Below the pieces are notes generated by a model. The model was not told where the DNA came from and did not search any database. It saw nothing but the letters and a program-made list of their open reading frames with translations. A DNA stretch of 64,000 nt from Ephydatia muelleri (taxonomy: Eukaryota; Porifera; Demospongiae; Spongillida; Spongillidae): contig JABACO010000007.1 of NCBI GenBank assembly GCA_013339895.1, positions 4,529,715 to 4,593,714 of the forward strand, given 5' to 3'. Below, piece by piece: positions 35,760-47,724 of this stretch (position 1 is the first letter of the stretch; each line of letters begins with the position of its first letter). The position numbers and the translations under genes are program-made.

Positions 35760-36450
35760 TCCAATGCAGGTGCTATGTCATAGAGAGGCAAGGAAGTGGG
35801 GTATAGTATGCATCTGATTGGCTCAATCAGAAAAATACCATATCATACTTTCTAGCAGTAGAACACAAACAGAAATGTGTTTAAACTAGTGGTTAAAAAA
35901 AATGACTATCTCATTTAAAGAACTTAACCAATTCTTATAAAGCAGATATGCAAGTAAAGTCACTACCCATGTGTGGTGGTTGAGGGCAATGAGTAAATGA
36001 TAAAGAAGGTACATATGCAGTATTAGTGTGTCCTTCTGCAGTGTATAGAATAGTAAGGCATACAGCATAAAAGGGTATATGCTATCCAAACACATGGATA
36101 TGTACATGTCTGATTAGCTCAATCTGAAGCATACCATATCATACTCTGTTAGCAGTAGAACACAAACAGAAATGTGTTCAAGCTAGTGGTTTTGAAAGTT
36201 GATCTTTTGAATGACAATCTCATTTAAAGAAATTAACCAATTCATATAAAGCAGTAGGATATGCAAAGAAAGGCAATGATCAGACACTACCTATGTGTAT
36301 GTGTGGTGGTGGGGAGCAATGTGATGAATGAAGAAGGTACAAATGCAACATGAGTGTGCCCTTCTGCAGTGTATAAATAGTAAGGGCATACAGGTACATG
36401 TATCCAAACACATATGTAGTACACTTGTAATTCATTCTGAGTCTACAAAC
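35760..36450. repeat. Two tandem copies of a ~295-bp segment
   Basis: The block ATACCATATCATACT...AGCAGTAGAACACAAACAG occurs at about 35826 and about 36120, and once more in the other duplicate at about 31330. The downstream flank of the pseudogene was therefore duplicated locally after the larger duplication. Confidence 0.75.
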
Positions 36451-36459
36451 AGATGGGAT

Positions 36460-36670
36460 GGTTTCCGCAAAAAGGATCTAACGCATGTTTTTTCAAGATT
36501 TCAATTTTTTTATAATCTAGAAGTCTGAAATGTCCAGACCTCTACACATTGCTTTTTACGCACTGAGAATCGAAGTATCTGTCATAGAGTTGTAAGGATC
36601 TGAATTTTTAACCGTACATTTCAACTCGTGCTGGAAATTTTATAATGCAAGCCCTTTTCACGGAAACAAT
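36460..36670. repeat. Small inverted-repeat element, about 210 bp
   Basis: The ends are GGTTTCCGCAAAAAGG and the complement of TTGTTTCCGTGAAAAGGG. The interior is AT-rich and shows no ORF. The terminal sequence resembles the ends of the larger foldback at 50830-51396 (AGTTTCCAC.AAAA), suggesting one family. Confidence 0.6.
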
Positions 36671-36884
36671 CTTGTCAATGGCTCAGATAGTAAAGCCCCT
36701 GAGTATTAAGGGATAACAGTATCAGTGGAAGAACGTTCATGCTCTCAAAAACCAGAGCCCATGAGGATAGCTCACTTGAGGAATGCATAAGCACAGTTTA
36801 GACTAGGTACATGTTTTGTACTGCTATTAGAAATAAGTACATGATGTACGTGTGTACTGTATACCCGGTGAGGTACGGTGGTCA

Positions 36885-39390
36885 GGGGCAGATCAAGGAT
36901 TTCAGAAAAGGGGAGGTTGTTAAATAATATTCATTAAAGCAAGGGAGGGTGTGGGAGGGGTACCCCTCCCACCCAGCTAGAGGGTCTGGGGGAGCGCTGT
37001 AAGCTTCCCAGTCACCTACGCAATTACGATTACAAGAAATGCTAGATCTATGTACTACAATCTTCAAATAAGGATGCTTGAACAGTTGTCTGGGATGGGC
37101 CTGCACGAATGCCTTGCAAATTTCATCAACAGGTACACTTTCCTTGTAGTGCATGGAAATCAAAGCCAGATCAGAAAAGCGTTTTTCTGTCATCACTGAT
37201 CTTGCGTATGTCTTGGATCCTTCTCATTAAGGAGAAAGATCTGCACTTGATATAGGTCATGTGCAGCTAACACAAGCAGGAAATGGATGTTTGGAAAGGA
37301 ATCCTTGTCACATGCACCCAAAGCTTCAAGAAGAGTTTTAGGAATTTCACTTTTTTGTTTGGCATTCCCACTTACCATTATGTTCATCCATAGTCCTTTC
37401 CACCTTCTTACTTCACTTCCTAGGGATTTGGGGTATTGGAGGTCTTTCTTCCATTTAAGCATATCATTGATGTATTCATCTGGATTTACAGAAGAGTCTA
37501 GAAATAAAGATGGCGAGAGAAAGGAGACCACGGGCATGGCAATCTTCTCCATTAGACCTGTGATCCATCTGAGCAGAGAGGTTGTCAAGAAGTGGGATGG
37601 CAATGGTTCTCTTGTAGTGCTCTTCTATGCTGTCACTGGGAGTATTACTCCTATTTTTCATGATGGCTGTTTTCCTAGGTACTGTCTCAAATGCACCAAC
37701 ACTGTCAACCAATTCTAGAATTTTTCATCAATATTTGTTCTTGTGTACCTCATGCCTTGAACCTCCTCATCTATCATCCTGTAGCATCAAGTACATCTTG
37801 ATCTTTTTGCTGCAGTTTTATAGCCAGTGACTTGACCATGTCCAGGATTTCTTAGTTATGATGGAAACTGCAATCGTTTGAAATGATGAGAGCGCACTTT
37901 TCATCCCTTGAGCCTTCACTATTGTATCTCGATCCCAATCCCAACTACCAGCTGATGAGAATAATTACTGGATACTCATGAGGAGATATAATAGCATCCA
38001 GAAATGTCACAAGAATGACATACATTTCAAGAAAGACTTCATAGCATATGTGCCTTTCAACCCATCTAGTCTTGCATAGCCCTGGAAGCTTACTGTGGGA
38101 TGAATCAGGTAAGTGATATGAAATAGTCAACTGAAACATTTGCTGACGTTTTGGACTGTTGTGTAAAAAAAGGTATACTTCATTAATCCGACAACATTTA
38201 GAACTTCTTGAACATTGCAAGTTAATGCAATAGAAAGATTCAGGCAGTGTGCACAACAATGTGTGTTAGACAGCAAGTGGAGAGATCTCTTTAATTTTAG
38301 CTTGTACACCCTCTTTCTCGAAGGACATAACTACCTCTAATTAGTGAAGAGTCCAAGGACAAAGGGATTCACTGATTCACTTGATATTGTTGAAGCATTT
38401 GTCCTATCAAGATGAATAAAACAAATGAAGTACTTTTGATGTGAGGATCTTTAAAACTTGATAGATCCACAAACCTCAAGCACACTGACAATACCTCCTG
38501 ATAAGAATCAGTGCACTCATCGGCTATGATCGTGAATGGAAGCGTTGCTCTCTAAGTTGATCAGTTAGATTGCTCTTAATTTTATTGCCATACATATGGA
38601 TAATCTCATTATGAATACCTTTGCAGTGTACTTTGCAATTTTACTTTCATTTAGGAGGTGCTTTTGTAGTATGCTTATCCTTTGCCATGAGCTGAAGAGT
38701 GGCAATGAAATTTCCTTCGTTGTCATCCATAACACCAAAATCAACTCTATCATCTCTATGGCCTCTAAATGACAAACCTTGCTTAGCCAGAAACTCAACA
38801 GCCATTACAATGTGGCGGAGAATCTCCTTATTTTAATTGGCTTGTTTATCTCTTACTGCTCTTTTCACAGCCTGCACATGTGCTGCATTTGTCTCATGAG
38901 ATCCATGTATACCATCTTTACCAAGTGCCTTGTTGTATGGATATTGGTAAGGGGATAAAACAAATACACCTGGTAATGATCCATGAGATCCTTCTCTTTT
39001 TGGTCCTTGTGTAAAAACGATACAACAGTGACAGATCCTCCCTCTCAGCAGACCACTGTATGATAACCACAGAAATTCATCAAGCCATCTTTGCTGAAAC
39101 TTTACTTTCCATGATTTACCGCTTTTCGTCACAGAATGAGAATGTAGATCATCTGAAGCTGCTGGTTTTGAGTGAAAAGAAAGATACTGCATTCTCTGAG
39201 CATCACTGAAGTTTTTGGACAAGCATCTAAGTGCATCCCATGAACCATGTGCTGCCTGTACAAGCAATCCCAGGTCAACATTTCCACCATGTGCATAAAT
39301 TCCATCTGCATGCAACTGTATATTGGAAGACTCGAAGCACTCACAGTATCATCACTATCATGGCTACTAACTACACTGCCACTGCCCACT
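36885..39390 (-). pseudogene. hAT-family transposase (TTF zinc finger, DUF4371-like), broken
   Basis: Read on the minus strand from 39.4 to 36.9 kb, segments of one long protein appear in successive frames. A TTF-type zinc-finger region (FQQRWLDEFLWLSYSG, 38833-39315) comes first. Then follow a DUF4371-like core (FRGHRDD near 38765, ADECTDSYQE near 38510), HCCAHCLNLSIALTCNVQEV (about 38230), LPGLCKTRWVERH (about 38060) and a C-terminal dimerisation segment with FSDLALISMHYKESV (about 37160). This order is typical of hAT transposases of the ZMYM/'52-kDa repressor-like' type. At least five frame breaks make it inactive. Terminal inverted repeats were not identified. Confidence 0.78.
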
Positions 39391-39599
39391 GGTACTGCCA
39401 GACAACCACTGCCATGGTACTGCTACTCTGCCACTGCTGGAACAACCACTGGTACTGCCCAGAACAACCACTGCCATTGTCTGTACTGCCACTGCTGAAA
39501 AACACTGGCACTCTCATAACAACCACTGCCTCTAGAACTCCAGAATAACACTGCTACTACTGCTGCACTTTCGAAAACACTGCCACTGGTATGCCCACT

Positions 39600-42172
39600 G
39601 CACAACTCTGCCACTTGTGCCGGAACAACCACTGCCACTGGTACTGCTGGAACAACCACTGCCACTGGTACATGGAACAACCACTGCCACTGTACTGCGG
39701 AACAACCTGCCCTGGTACGCGGAAAACCACTGCCACTGGTACTGCCGGAACAAACCACTGCCACTGGTACTGCCGGAACAACCACTGCCACTGGTACTGC
39801 CGGAACAACCACTGCCACTGGTACTGCCGGAACAACCACTGCCACTGGTACTGCCGGAACAACCACTGCCACTGGTACTGCTGGAACAACCACTGCCACT
39901 GGTACTGCTGGAACAACCACTGCCACTGGTACTGCCGGAACAACCACTGCCACTGGTACTGCCGGAACAACCACTGCCACTGCTACTGCCGGAACAACCA
40001 CTGCCACTGGTACTGCCGGAACAACCACTGCTACTACCACTGCCGGAACAACCACTGCCACTGGTACTGCCGGAACAACCACTGCCACTGGTACTGCTGG
40101 AACAACCACTGCTACTACCACTGCTGGAACAACCACTGCCACTGGTACTGCCGGAACAACCACTGCCACTGGTACTGCCGGAACAACCACTGCCACTGGT
40201 ACTGCTGGAACAACCACTGCCACTGGTACTGCCGGAACAACCACTGCTACTACCCACTGCCGGAACAACCACTGCCACTGGTACTGCTGGAACAAACCAC
40301 TGCCACTGGTACTGCTGGAACAACCACTGCCACTGCCACTGCCGGAACAACCACTGCCACTGGTACTGCCGGAACAACCACTGCCACTGGTACTGCCGGA
40401 ACAACCACTGCCACTGCTACTGCCGGAACAACCACTGCCACTGGTACTGCCGGAACAACCACATGCCACTGGTACTGCCGGAACAACCACTGCTACTATG
40501 CTGCCACTTTCGAAACAACCACTACCACTGGTACTGCTGGAACAACCACTGCCACTGCCACTGCCGGAACAACCACTGCCACTGTACTGCCGGAACAACC
40601 ACTGCCACTGGTACTGCCGGAACAACCACTGCCACTGCTACTGCCGGAACAACCACTGCCAGGTCTGCCGGAACAACCACTGCCACTGCTACTGCCGGAA
40701 CAACCACTGCCACTGGTACTGCTGGAACAACCACTGCCACTGGTACTGCGGAAAAACCACTGCCACTGGTACTGCCGGAACAACCACTGCTACTACCACT
40801 GCCGGAACAACCATGCCACTGGTACTGCGGAACAACCACTGCCACTGGTACTGCCGGAACAACCACTGCCACTGCTACTGCCGGAACAACCACTGCCACT
40901 GGTACTGCCGAACAACCACTGCTACTACCACTGCCGGAACAAAACCACTGCCACTGGTACTGCCGGAAAACCACTGCCACTGGTACTGCTGGAACAACCA
41001 CTGCTACTACCACTGCTGGAAAACCACTGCCAATGGTACCGGAACAACCACTGCCACTGGTACTGCCGGAACAACCACTGCCACTGGTATGCTGGAAACA
41101 ACCACTGCCACTGGTACTGCCGGACAACCACTGCTACTACCACTGCCGGAACAACCACCACTGGTACTGCTGGAACAACCAACTGCCACTGCCACTGCCG
41201 GAACAACCACTGCCACTGGTACTGCCGGAACAACCACTGCCACTGGTACTGCCGGAACAACCACTGCCATGCTACTGCCGGAACAACCACTGCCACTGGT
41301 ACTGCCGGAACAACCACTGCCATGGTACTGCGGAACACCACTGCTATACTGCTGCCACTTTCGAAACAACCACTACCACTGGTACTGGAACAACCACTGC
41401 CACTGCCACTGCCGGAACAACCACTGCCACTGGTACGCCGGAACAACCACTGCCACGGAACAAACACTGCCACTGTACTGCCGGAACAACCACTGCCACT
41501 GGTACTGCGGAACAACCACTGCCACTGGTACTGCGGAACAACCACTGCCCATGGTACTGCCGGAACAACCACTGCCACTGGTACTGCTGGAACAACCACT
41601 GCCACTGGTACTGCCGGAAACAACCACTGCCACTGGTACTGCCGGAACAACCACTGCCATGGTACTGCCGGAACAACCACTGCCACTGGTATGCCAGAAC
41701 AACCACTGCCACTGGTACTGCCGGAACAACCACTGACCATGGTATGCCGGAAACAACCACTGCCAATGGTACTGCCGGAACAACCACTGCCACTGGTACT
41801 GCTAGAACAACCACTGCCACTGGTACTGCCGGAACAACCACTGCCACTGGTACTGCCGGAACAACCACTGCCACTGCTACTGCCGGAACAACCACTGCCA
41901 TGGTACTGCCGGAACAACCACTGCCACTGGTACTGCCGGAACAACCACTGCCACTGGTACTGCCGGAACAACCACTGCCACTGGTAGCCGGAACACAACC
42001 ACTGCCATGGTACTGCCGGAACAACCACTGCCACTGGTACTGCTGGAACAACCACTGCCACTGGTACTGCCAGAACAACCACTGCCACTGGTACTGCCGG
42101 AACAACCACTGCCACTGGTACTGCCGGAACAACCACTGCCACTGGCACTGCTGGAACAACCACTGCCACTGC
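39600..42172. repeat. 27-bp satellite array, about 95 units
   Basis: The unit is GGAACAACCACTGCCACTGG followed by TACTGCC (27 bases). Point variants (CTGCTGG for CTGCCGG, CTACTACCACTGCC for GCCACTGGTACTGCC) recur in patterns. A rare marker block, CTGCCACTTTCGAAACAACC, occurs near 40500 and 41345, with a relative near 39555, giving a higher-order period near 845 bases. Because 27 is divisible by three, all frames stay open for long runs on both strands ([27 protein letters not shown]), but they are interrupted by one-base slips, so I do not call genes. Degenerate units extend left to about 39370. Confidence 0.95.
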
Positions 42173-42548
42173 TCACTGAAGACGTGTGCTTCTTTGCAGG
42201 TCCACATAGCTCATCAGGATATTCAAGCGATCTAGAATGAATAAAAAATAGAAGCTTGGTCATGGTGGGACAGTACGAGAGTCAGAGAGTACTGCCACAG
42301 CTCACAGCACCATGGGACAGTTGTGACGGAAACCATTAATGCAATTACACACCGCGTAATTGCATAAGTGATCAGTTGTCTAGACAAAGAAATATAATCA
42401 AATACCCAGAATACCCAATTACACTTCAGTTTATGAAAATAAAAAAATAATGAAATAGACAAACCTCTTCAAAAACGTCATGATACTGCCTTGCCGTTTG
42501 TTTGCTCGCAGAGTTGTATTACGAATTTCAGCCATCTTTACTTTGCAA
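42173..42548. other. Spacer, possible terminal exon at 42200-42240
   Basis: TTCTTTGCAG at 42191-42200 looks like an acceptor, and the following frame reads PHSSSGYSSDLE and a stop. No partner exon was found, so I leave it uncalled. Confidence 0.3.
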
Positions 42549-42818
42549 TAAATAAAAACATTCTCTATGAGAAAGTTGGGGGATATAGGATTTGAAGGCA
42601 ATTGGTGGTGTAAAAAGCAAGGAAACAAGGTCTTATCTGAAGGGAAAATGTAATAGTGCTATATTTAGCACACAAACAACATATACCCTAAAATGTGCTA
42701 AATATAGGACTATTACATTTTCCCTTCAGATAAGACCTTGTTTCCTTGCTTTTTACACCACCAATTGCCTTCAAATCCTATATCCCACCAACTTTCTCAT
42801 AGAGAATGTTTTTATTTA
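42549..42818. repeat. Palindromic element, arms about 125 bp
   Basis: AAATAAAAACATTCTC...GCTAAATATAG and its near-exact complement face each other around a loop of about 30 bases (CACACAAACAACATATACCC). It has no coding content. It is a foldback or MITE-like element, distinct in sequence from the others in the window. Confidence 0.9.
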
Positions 42819-42819
42819 C

Positions 42820-43240
42820 TTGTTTTCTTAATTTTTTATCACACCCAATGACTGTTGTATTGCTGCTTCTCCATTTTCATTTCTTTCCATCTATACAATA
42901 TAGGGACACGGTCTCCGACATGATTATGACGACGTAGTCTCGTACGCATACGTTTTATATACTTCAAGGTATTTCGCACGTCGTTTCGCTCGTTTCTTTT
43001 CTTGACGTGAAGGCATTTTGATGAAAACAACTTCACTAATAAAAAAGTAGCACACCAAACGACGATTGAATCACCAAAGAGCTTTTCTCTAATTGTTATG
43101 CTATTTATACACATGCCGTTTATCTTTAGACCGTAATTACGAAATGATCTAATTATACAAGACGTAGGCTTATATTCGATTGTGTATCAAAGTATAACAA
43201 CTACTATATTTATATAAAAGCGAGTCCTGCGGCCGATTCT
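42820..43240. other. Intergenic, no gene seen
   Basis: The strand and frames carry only short open stretches. The segment from about 43350 onward is a diverged paralogue of 22126-22490. Confidence 0.4.
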
Positions 43241-43349
43241 GAAGCTATTGGTGAAATTTTCATCGCTTAAAAGTGTTCCTGACCCGAGTTATGCGTTGCC
43301 AAGAAGGAGGAGGAGAGAAGGAGACGAATTCCGAGACTGGGAACGAGAA

Positions 43350-43555
43350 CGGGCAGCACACTCTTGTTCTCTGCACCACGCGGTTCTGCGACATGAAACA
43401 AGAACGAAAGTACTCCTTTTTGACTTCTAGATCGATTGCTAAAACACGCTGCACGATCCGATCGTCGGGAGTGTTGTTACAGACGGGTCGCGTTTTTTTA
43501 ATGACATTCATGGTCGTGGTCAAATCCTATATGGAAGTTTCTAACGAAACTTCCG
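43350..43555. repeat. Paralogous segment of 22126-22490 lacking the MITE
   Basis: CTCTTGTTCTCTGCACCACGCGG, GTGTTTTAATGACAT-like and GGTCAAAT..TATATGG.AG blocks occur in the same order as at 22126-22490. It lacks the 173-bp palindrome, so it serves as an empty-site reference. Confidence 0.65.
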
Positions 43556-43617
43556 ATAATTCTTCTTTGTTAATAATTAAATTATTCATTGCGAGTTTGA
43601 AAGGCGGGGTTGCAACT

Positions 43618-43644
43618 CCCCCCCCCCCCCCCCCCCCCCCCCCC
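43618..43644. repeat. Poly(C) run, 27 bases
   Basis: An uninterrupted C run followed by ATGGATCCGCCACTGG, a sequence type often seen near the ends of small dispersed elements. Confidence 0.95.
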
Positions 43645-44358
43645 ATGGATCCGCCACTGGTGGTAGTGTGGGTCTGGGGACGAAACAAATCCATTCGTTG
43701 AGCTGTAATGCAGCAAGGACCATCGCACTGTATTTGGCTGTATGTTCAAAATTAACTTCGTTTTCAGTGGGAAGCTAGGCAATGATTTACGTTATTGGAG
43801 AAACAATACAATACATGTAAGTCATGTACTTCAAAACCCGCTGTACATGTAGCCTGAGTGATAGTACTTGTAACATTCGTTGCTACGAGATAATGTCAGT
43901 TTTCTGACACTTAGGAGGTGCGAGATAGACCTGAACGGTAGTTATCTGCCTAATGTATAGCGCACGTGATTCGCTCTGCTCTAATCTGTTTATGTACGAA
44001 GCATCTGATTGGTTTGTGCGACTTGTGGGAATTAAAACATGCTGCGGGCTCATATATATCATACAATTACAGTAGGGTAAAGCCCCCGGGAATCCCCTTT
44101 GTGGCTTCATGGAAAGAAGTACCTTTACTGCCTTTCATGTCTACTGATGCCTAGCGCTTTTTGCATGCATGGTCTTCTGATCAGTGCCTTCTTCCGTGCA
44201 GACTTGAGACCATCCAACAACAACTCCCGCGCGCACCCCGTGTAACTGTGGTTCAATTCTTCAGTACAGTTTCTTAGCTATAAAACTCAATACACATAAG
44301 GCTGGCTTCAATAATAATCCACTTAATAATGATTGCATGTGTATTAGTGATAAAGTCC

Positions 44359-44787
44359 CTAGCTTTGCATGCGTCGAAGGCTTATATTCATTCCACGTTT
44401 CCAAACGTATTTCTGTGGCTCTTTCCACGTCATATCGTGTCCAAAATCCTTCACACCGATGATCTCAAACTTGTACGACATGCCTTCCGTCAGATTTGCA
44501 TCGATATCAGATGCCCCGATGTACAGTGTGTAACGATCGTATTTATCGTGCCACACAAAGCCTTTCCATATAATGCCTTCGTACAGGTCTCGAATTTCTT
44601 GAAGTGTTTCGATCATTGCGCTGTCTACGTTGGCCTCGTCAATAGATATCACCAAACGTCGCGTGCTACCAGAGCCATCCGTAGTTAGTCCCATGTTCTT
44701 GCTCTCTTTGTAGGTTCCCGCGAAAGTCTTGCCTATCAAACTGGAATAAGCAGTGGTAACATCGCTGATATCTGTTGGAGTTGCCAT
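44359..44787 (-). CDS. Stand-alone paralogue of the acidic-repeat gene's N-terminal domain
   Basis: The single-exon frame starts at the ATG at 44785-44787, directly comparable to 10941 in the larger gene, and encodes 142 residues. It shares SDVTTAYSSLIGKTFAGTYK, TRRLVISIDEA, WKGFVWHDKYDRY, LYIGASDIDANLTEGM and YVWKRGMNI with the first 135 residues of the larger protein, then ends LRRMQS with a stop where the acidic repeats would begin. The conserved promoter lies upstream. Most differences are conservative, so the domain appears to be under selection. Function is unknown. An upstream in-frame ATG at 44854-44856 lies before the TATA box and is unlikely to be used. Confidence 0.75.
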   Translation of the reverse strand: MATPTDISDVTTAYSSLIGKTFAGTYKESKNMGLTTDGSGSTRRLVISIDEANVDSAMIETLQEIRDLYEGIIWKGFVWHDKYDRYTLYIGASDIDANLTEGMSYKFEIIGVKDFGHDMTWKEPQKYVWKRGMNISLRRMQS

Positions 44788-44830
44788 AGTAATAGATCTA
44801 TAGGTAATGTGTACAGATACAGGTGCACGG

Positions 44831-44872
44831 TTATTTATATCGAACAGGGAACTCATTCATATGGATGAATCC
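44831..44872 (-). promoter_or_regulatory. Conserved core promoter, third locus
   Basis: On the minus strand TTCATCCATATGAATGAGTTC is followed by a TATA box (TATAAATAA, 44831-44839), as at 10867-10905 and 32172-32209. The distance from TATA box to ATG is about 44 bases, slightly longer than the 36 bases of the first locus. Confidence 0.72.
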
Positions 44873-44874
44873 GA

Positions 44875-45337
44875 TTATGTGGTTTGGTTCCCTTAGCCCC
44901 TGATATACTATATTTAGACAAATGGGGTTTTTTTTTCATGTACATATTCATACAGATCTTGCGGTTTTAATTTAACTCGTACTTGCACAAACCGCTGCGC
45001 TTCTAGCTGTCTTATACAGTACACTGGCTCATAATGCATAATGCGGTTATTCTTGCTACAATGTTCTTTCTGGAATTACGAGCTCAAAACACTTCTTGGA
45101 CCCTATATATACATCATATGCACATGAGGTAAACTGGCATCTGGTCTTCTGCACGTGCGTAAACACATATCACTTCACCGAGGCCTATCTGTTCCGATGT
45201 TGCTTAAATCAGCTGTAAGCCAGTGACCATTTGGGTCATGAAGGATCTAACTATTCTTCTTCATTCCCCCTGTGCTCACATTGCTTTGCAAGGAGCTTTG
45301 TCCGACATGCAGGATGAGATAGACAGTTACCTGCAAC
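44875..45337. other. Intergenic, no gene seen
   Basis: No conserved exon was recognised on either strand. Confidence 0.4.
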
Positions 45338-45488
45338 GATGGCTTCTCTATCACAATGCATCAATTTTAAATCTTCAAAAATAGTTTCGTGTGACAGGAA
45401 CAATGCTATCTCTGTAGATGATGTTGAAAGTGTTGACAACTGGTGGATTGATGATTTAAATGTGATGCATCGTGATAGAGAAGCCATT
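45338..45488. repeat. Inverted repeat, arms about 36 bp
   Basis: GATGGCTTCTCTATCACAATG at 45338 onward pairs with CATCGTGATAGAGAAGCCAT at about 45468-45487, with further pairing through GATTTAAA. The loop is about 80 bases. It is probably a relic of a larger palindrome. Confidence 0.75.
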
Positions 45489-45489
45489 A

Positions 45490-46600
45490 TTTCGGCAACT
45501 GCGTGGCTTCTCAACCTGCATGCATGGCTCATAAATCAGTTGATAACATTGCTTTGTGATGTCAACTCAGGTATTCACTGTTCAATTATTTTCTGCGTTG
45601 AGAAGTCCTAGAATAAAGATAATGTATGAGCACATGCAGTTTCACTAGCTAGCTATGGTGCGGATGGGACATTACTAATGCCAATGTTGGTGCGGTTCCA
45701 CAAAGTAGGCTATTAAATCAGAGGTATAGCTTATAATAATTATATGCATGCTCCATATGATGATGATGATCCATTCAGTGTGCACCCAATGAAGTCTTTG
45801 TTAGGATGCTAGGTTAGGCCTTGATGTGTGTGCGCCTTTTCAATTTTTCGGGAAGGAAGTTCAACTGAAGCTTACATTGAAATGGATGGGTAATTAAACA
45901 TTCAATACACGCCCCTACAACTCGATCCGTGAGTCATACATGTGCTACAGGTATTAGTTCGATTTTAATTTGATGTGTAAGCTGTATGAACGTTCCATTT
46001 GATAAAGCAACGCCAGTTCACCATATGGAGAAATGGCCCATACATAGGCGGTCATCTTGCTTTTTTTTTTCAAATTGAATTTCAAACACGTTTATAATTT
46101 ACGATAAATCAGACTGATTGTGAATCTGTGCTTTATAAGATTATATCATTAACCATTCGTAAACTACAATCAAGACAAAAATTTAATTTCTACCGCGCAT
46201 AATTTATTCATAAATGAAGTAGTCATTTCGTAATACCTTGCGTCATCTTAGAAAAAGGTATAATTATTAATATTATGTCGGCTAGCTAGTTGTGGTTAAC
46301 GGTTATAAACTTTTGTCTGTAACCTAACTTAACTATCAATACAATTTGAATTACAATTATAATTGAACCGGTACACAAATTAAAATTAACTTATCGGCTA
46401 TTGTGCACTGGAGATGTGGAGCGCAACAATTAGGCACAATGATGCATGCAGGGATCGAACTACGTATGCAGCCATTGCTCTTCATGCTTTCATCTTCTGA
46501 GACGCAGGTGTTATGGTGAGTATACTGTGTGAATTTAGTAGCGTAGGGTATGTTCGGCAGTGGGTAGTGTTCGGCCCTATGTGCATATCTTGGAAGGAGT
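45490..46600. other. AT-rich intergenic DNA
   Basis: Nothing recognisable beyond short open frames and a (GAT)n-like patch near 45760. Confidence 0.4.
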
Positions 46601-46606
46601 AGATAT

Positions 46607-47045
46607 GGCCTTCTCCCTATACTAGTACAGTTGGCTATCTCTCTATAATGGTGGACATCTCCCTGTACTATAACCAGTGGTAGCCTTCCCCCTTTTACTC
46701 CCAAACCGTAAATTGCCCGTCTCCTTATACTGTTGGTCTTCTTCCTTTATTGTTAGACTGGTGGCCTTCTCCCTGTACTGCTGGTCTTCTCCCTATACTG
46801 TTCGCCTTGTCTTTATACTTTTGGCCTTATACTGTTGGTCTTCTCCCTATACTGTTCGCCTTCTCCCTATATACTGTTGGCTTTCTCCCTATACTATTGG
46901 CTTTCTCCCTATACTGTTGGCCTTCTCCCTATACTATTGGCCTTCTCCCTATACTATTGGCCTTTTCCCTATACTATTGGCCTTCTCCCTATTCTGTTGG
47001 CCTTGTTGAGTGTGGATATGGTATACTGTTGGCCTTCTCCCTGGG
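46607..47045. repeat. 20-bp minisatellite (TTGGCCTTCTCCCTATACTA)
   Basis: Units are well ordered from about 46860 to 47000 (20-base period, some 21), and degenerate with 25-35-base spacing before that. A stray unit recurs near 49240-49265, past the usherin-like remnant. The forward frames give long runs of LPILLAFSLYYWPSPYT-like residues that are repeat artefacts. Confidence 0.88.
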
Positions 47046-47320
47046 TTATTCAAATTAGGGGCAAACCAGGGGGTGGATAGGGGGTGGGAGTGGTAAATCC
47101 CTGCCCTGTCCAATACCATACACTGTATATGGACTACAACTGTTTTCAGCGTACATACTGGTACAGGCCTGCACATCTGGTGGGTGTGGCCAAAGCAACT
47201 CCAGCAGCTTGAAGACATTACAAGCCATGCCCACATCCCAGGCTGCTCCCAATGTTACTGCTCTGAACGCTGTGACTGCACTGTCGGCCTGCTGATCCAG
47301 TACATATGATGTGTGGGATA

Positions 47321-47340
47321 GGGGGGGGGGGGGGGGGGGG
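47321..47340. repeat. Poly(G) run
   Basis: 20 G residues, 60 bases before a complementary poly(C) run at 47400-47427. The pair could form an intrastrand G:C hairpin. Confidence 0.93.
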
Positions 47341-47399
47341 CAACTTTCTTGGGGAAACCCCACCCTTTGGAAGTGTTTGATCTCTGATTATTATATATA

Positions 47400-47427
47400 C
47401 CCCCCCCCCCCCCCCCCCCCCCCCCCC
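47400..47427. repeat. Poly(C) run
   Basis: 28 C residues facing the poly(G) run at 47321-47340. Confidence 0.93.
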
Positions 47428-47724
47428 GATTTACTGTGAACACGACTTTGTATTTGTAGCCCTGCTCACGCCGCATGCTGTGTAAGTAATGTAGGTGCCA
47501 CACCCCCTGTATTGCAATGAAAATCAATGTGAGGCACGTGTGTGTGTGTGTGTGTGAACATATGTATTCATGCATACTCACATTCACACACACAAGCAGC
47601 ATTTGCATGCATGTGTGCCATGTGCACATGATGTGTGTGTGGGTTATGTGTTATGTGTTCAATTATATTCAACAAAGCCCCAAGTGGTCATTGACAACCA
47701 CTTTGTATCTTTCTCACACCCTTA

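Noticed and set aside
39600-42172. CRISPR-like array (27-bp repeats)
   Set aside because: Units are head-to-tail without unique spacers and the genome is eukaryotic.
39591-42235. Frames of 798 and 872 residues across the 27-bp array
   Set aside because: They switch composition at every one-base slip (WYCRNNHCH to LPEQPLPLV to TATGTAGTT), with no ordinary sequence at either end that looks like a protein.
46677-47080. Hydrophobic frames (LPILLAFSLYYW repeats) that look like membrane proteins
   Set aside because: They are frames of the 20-bp minisatellite; three overlapping frames show the same pattern.
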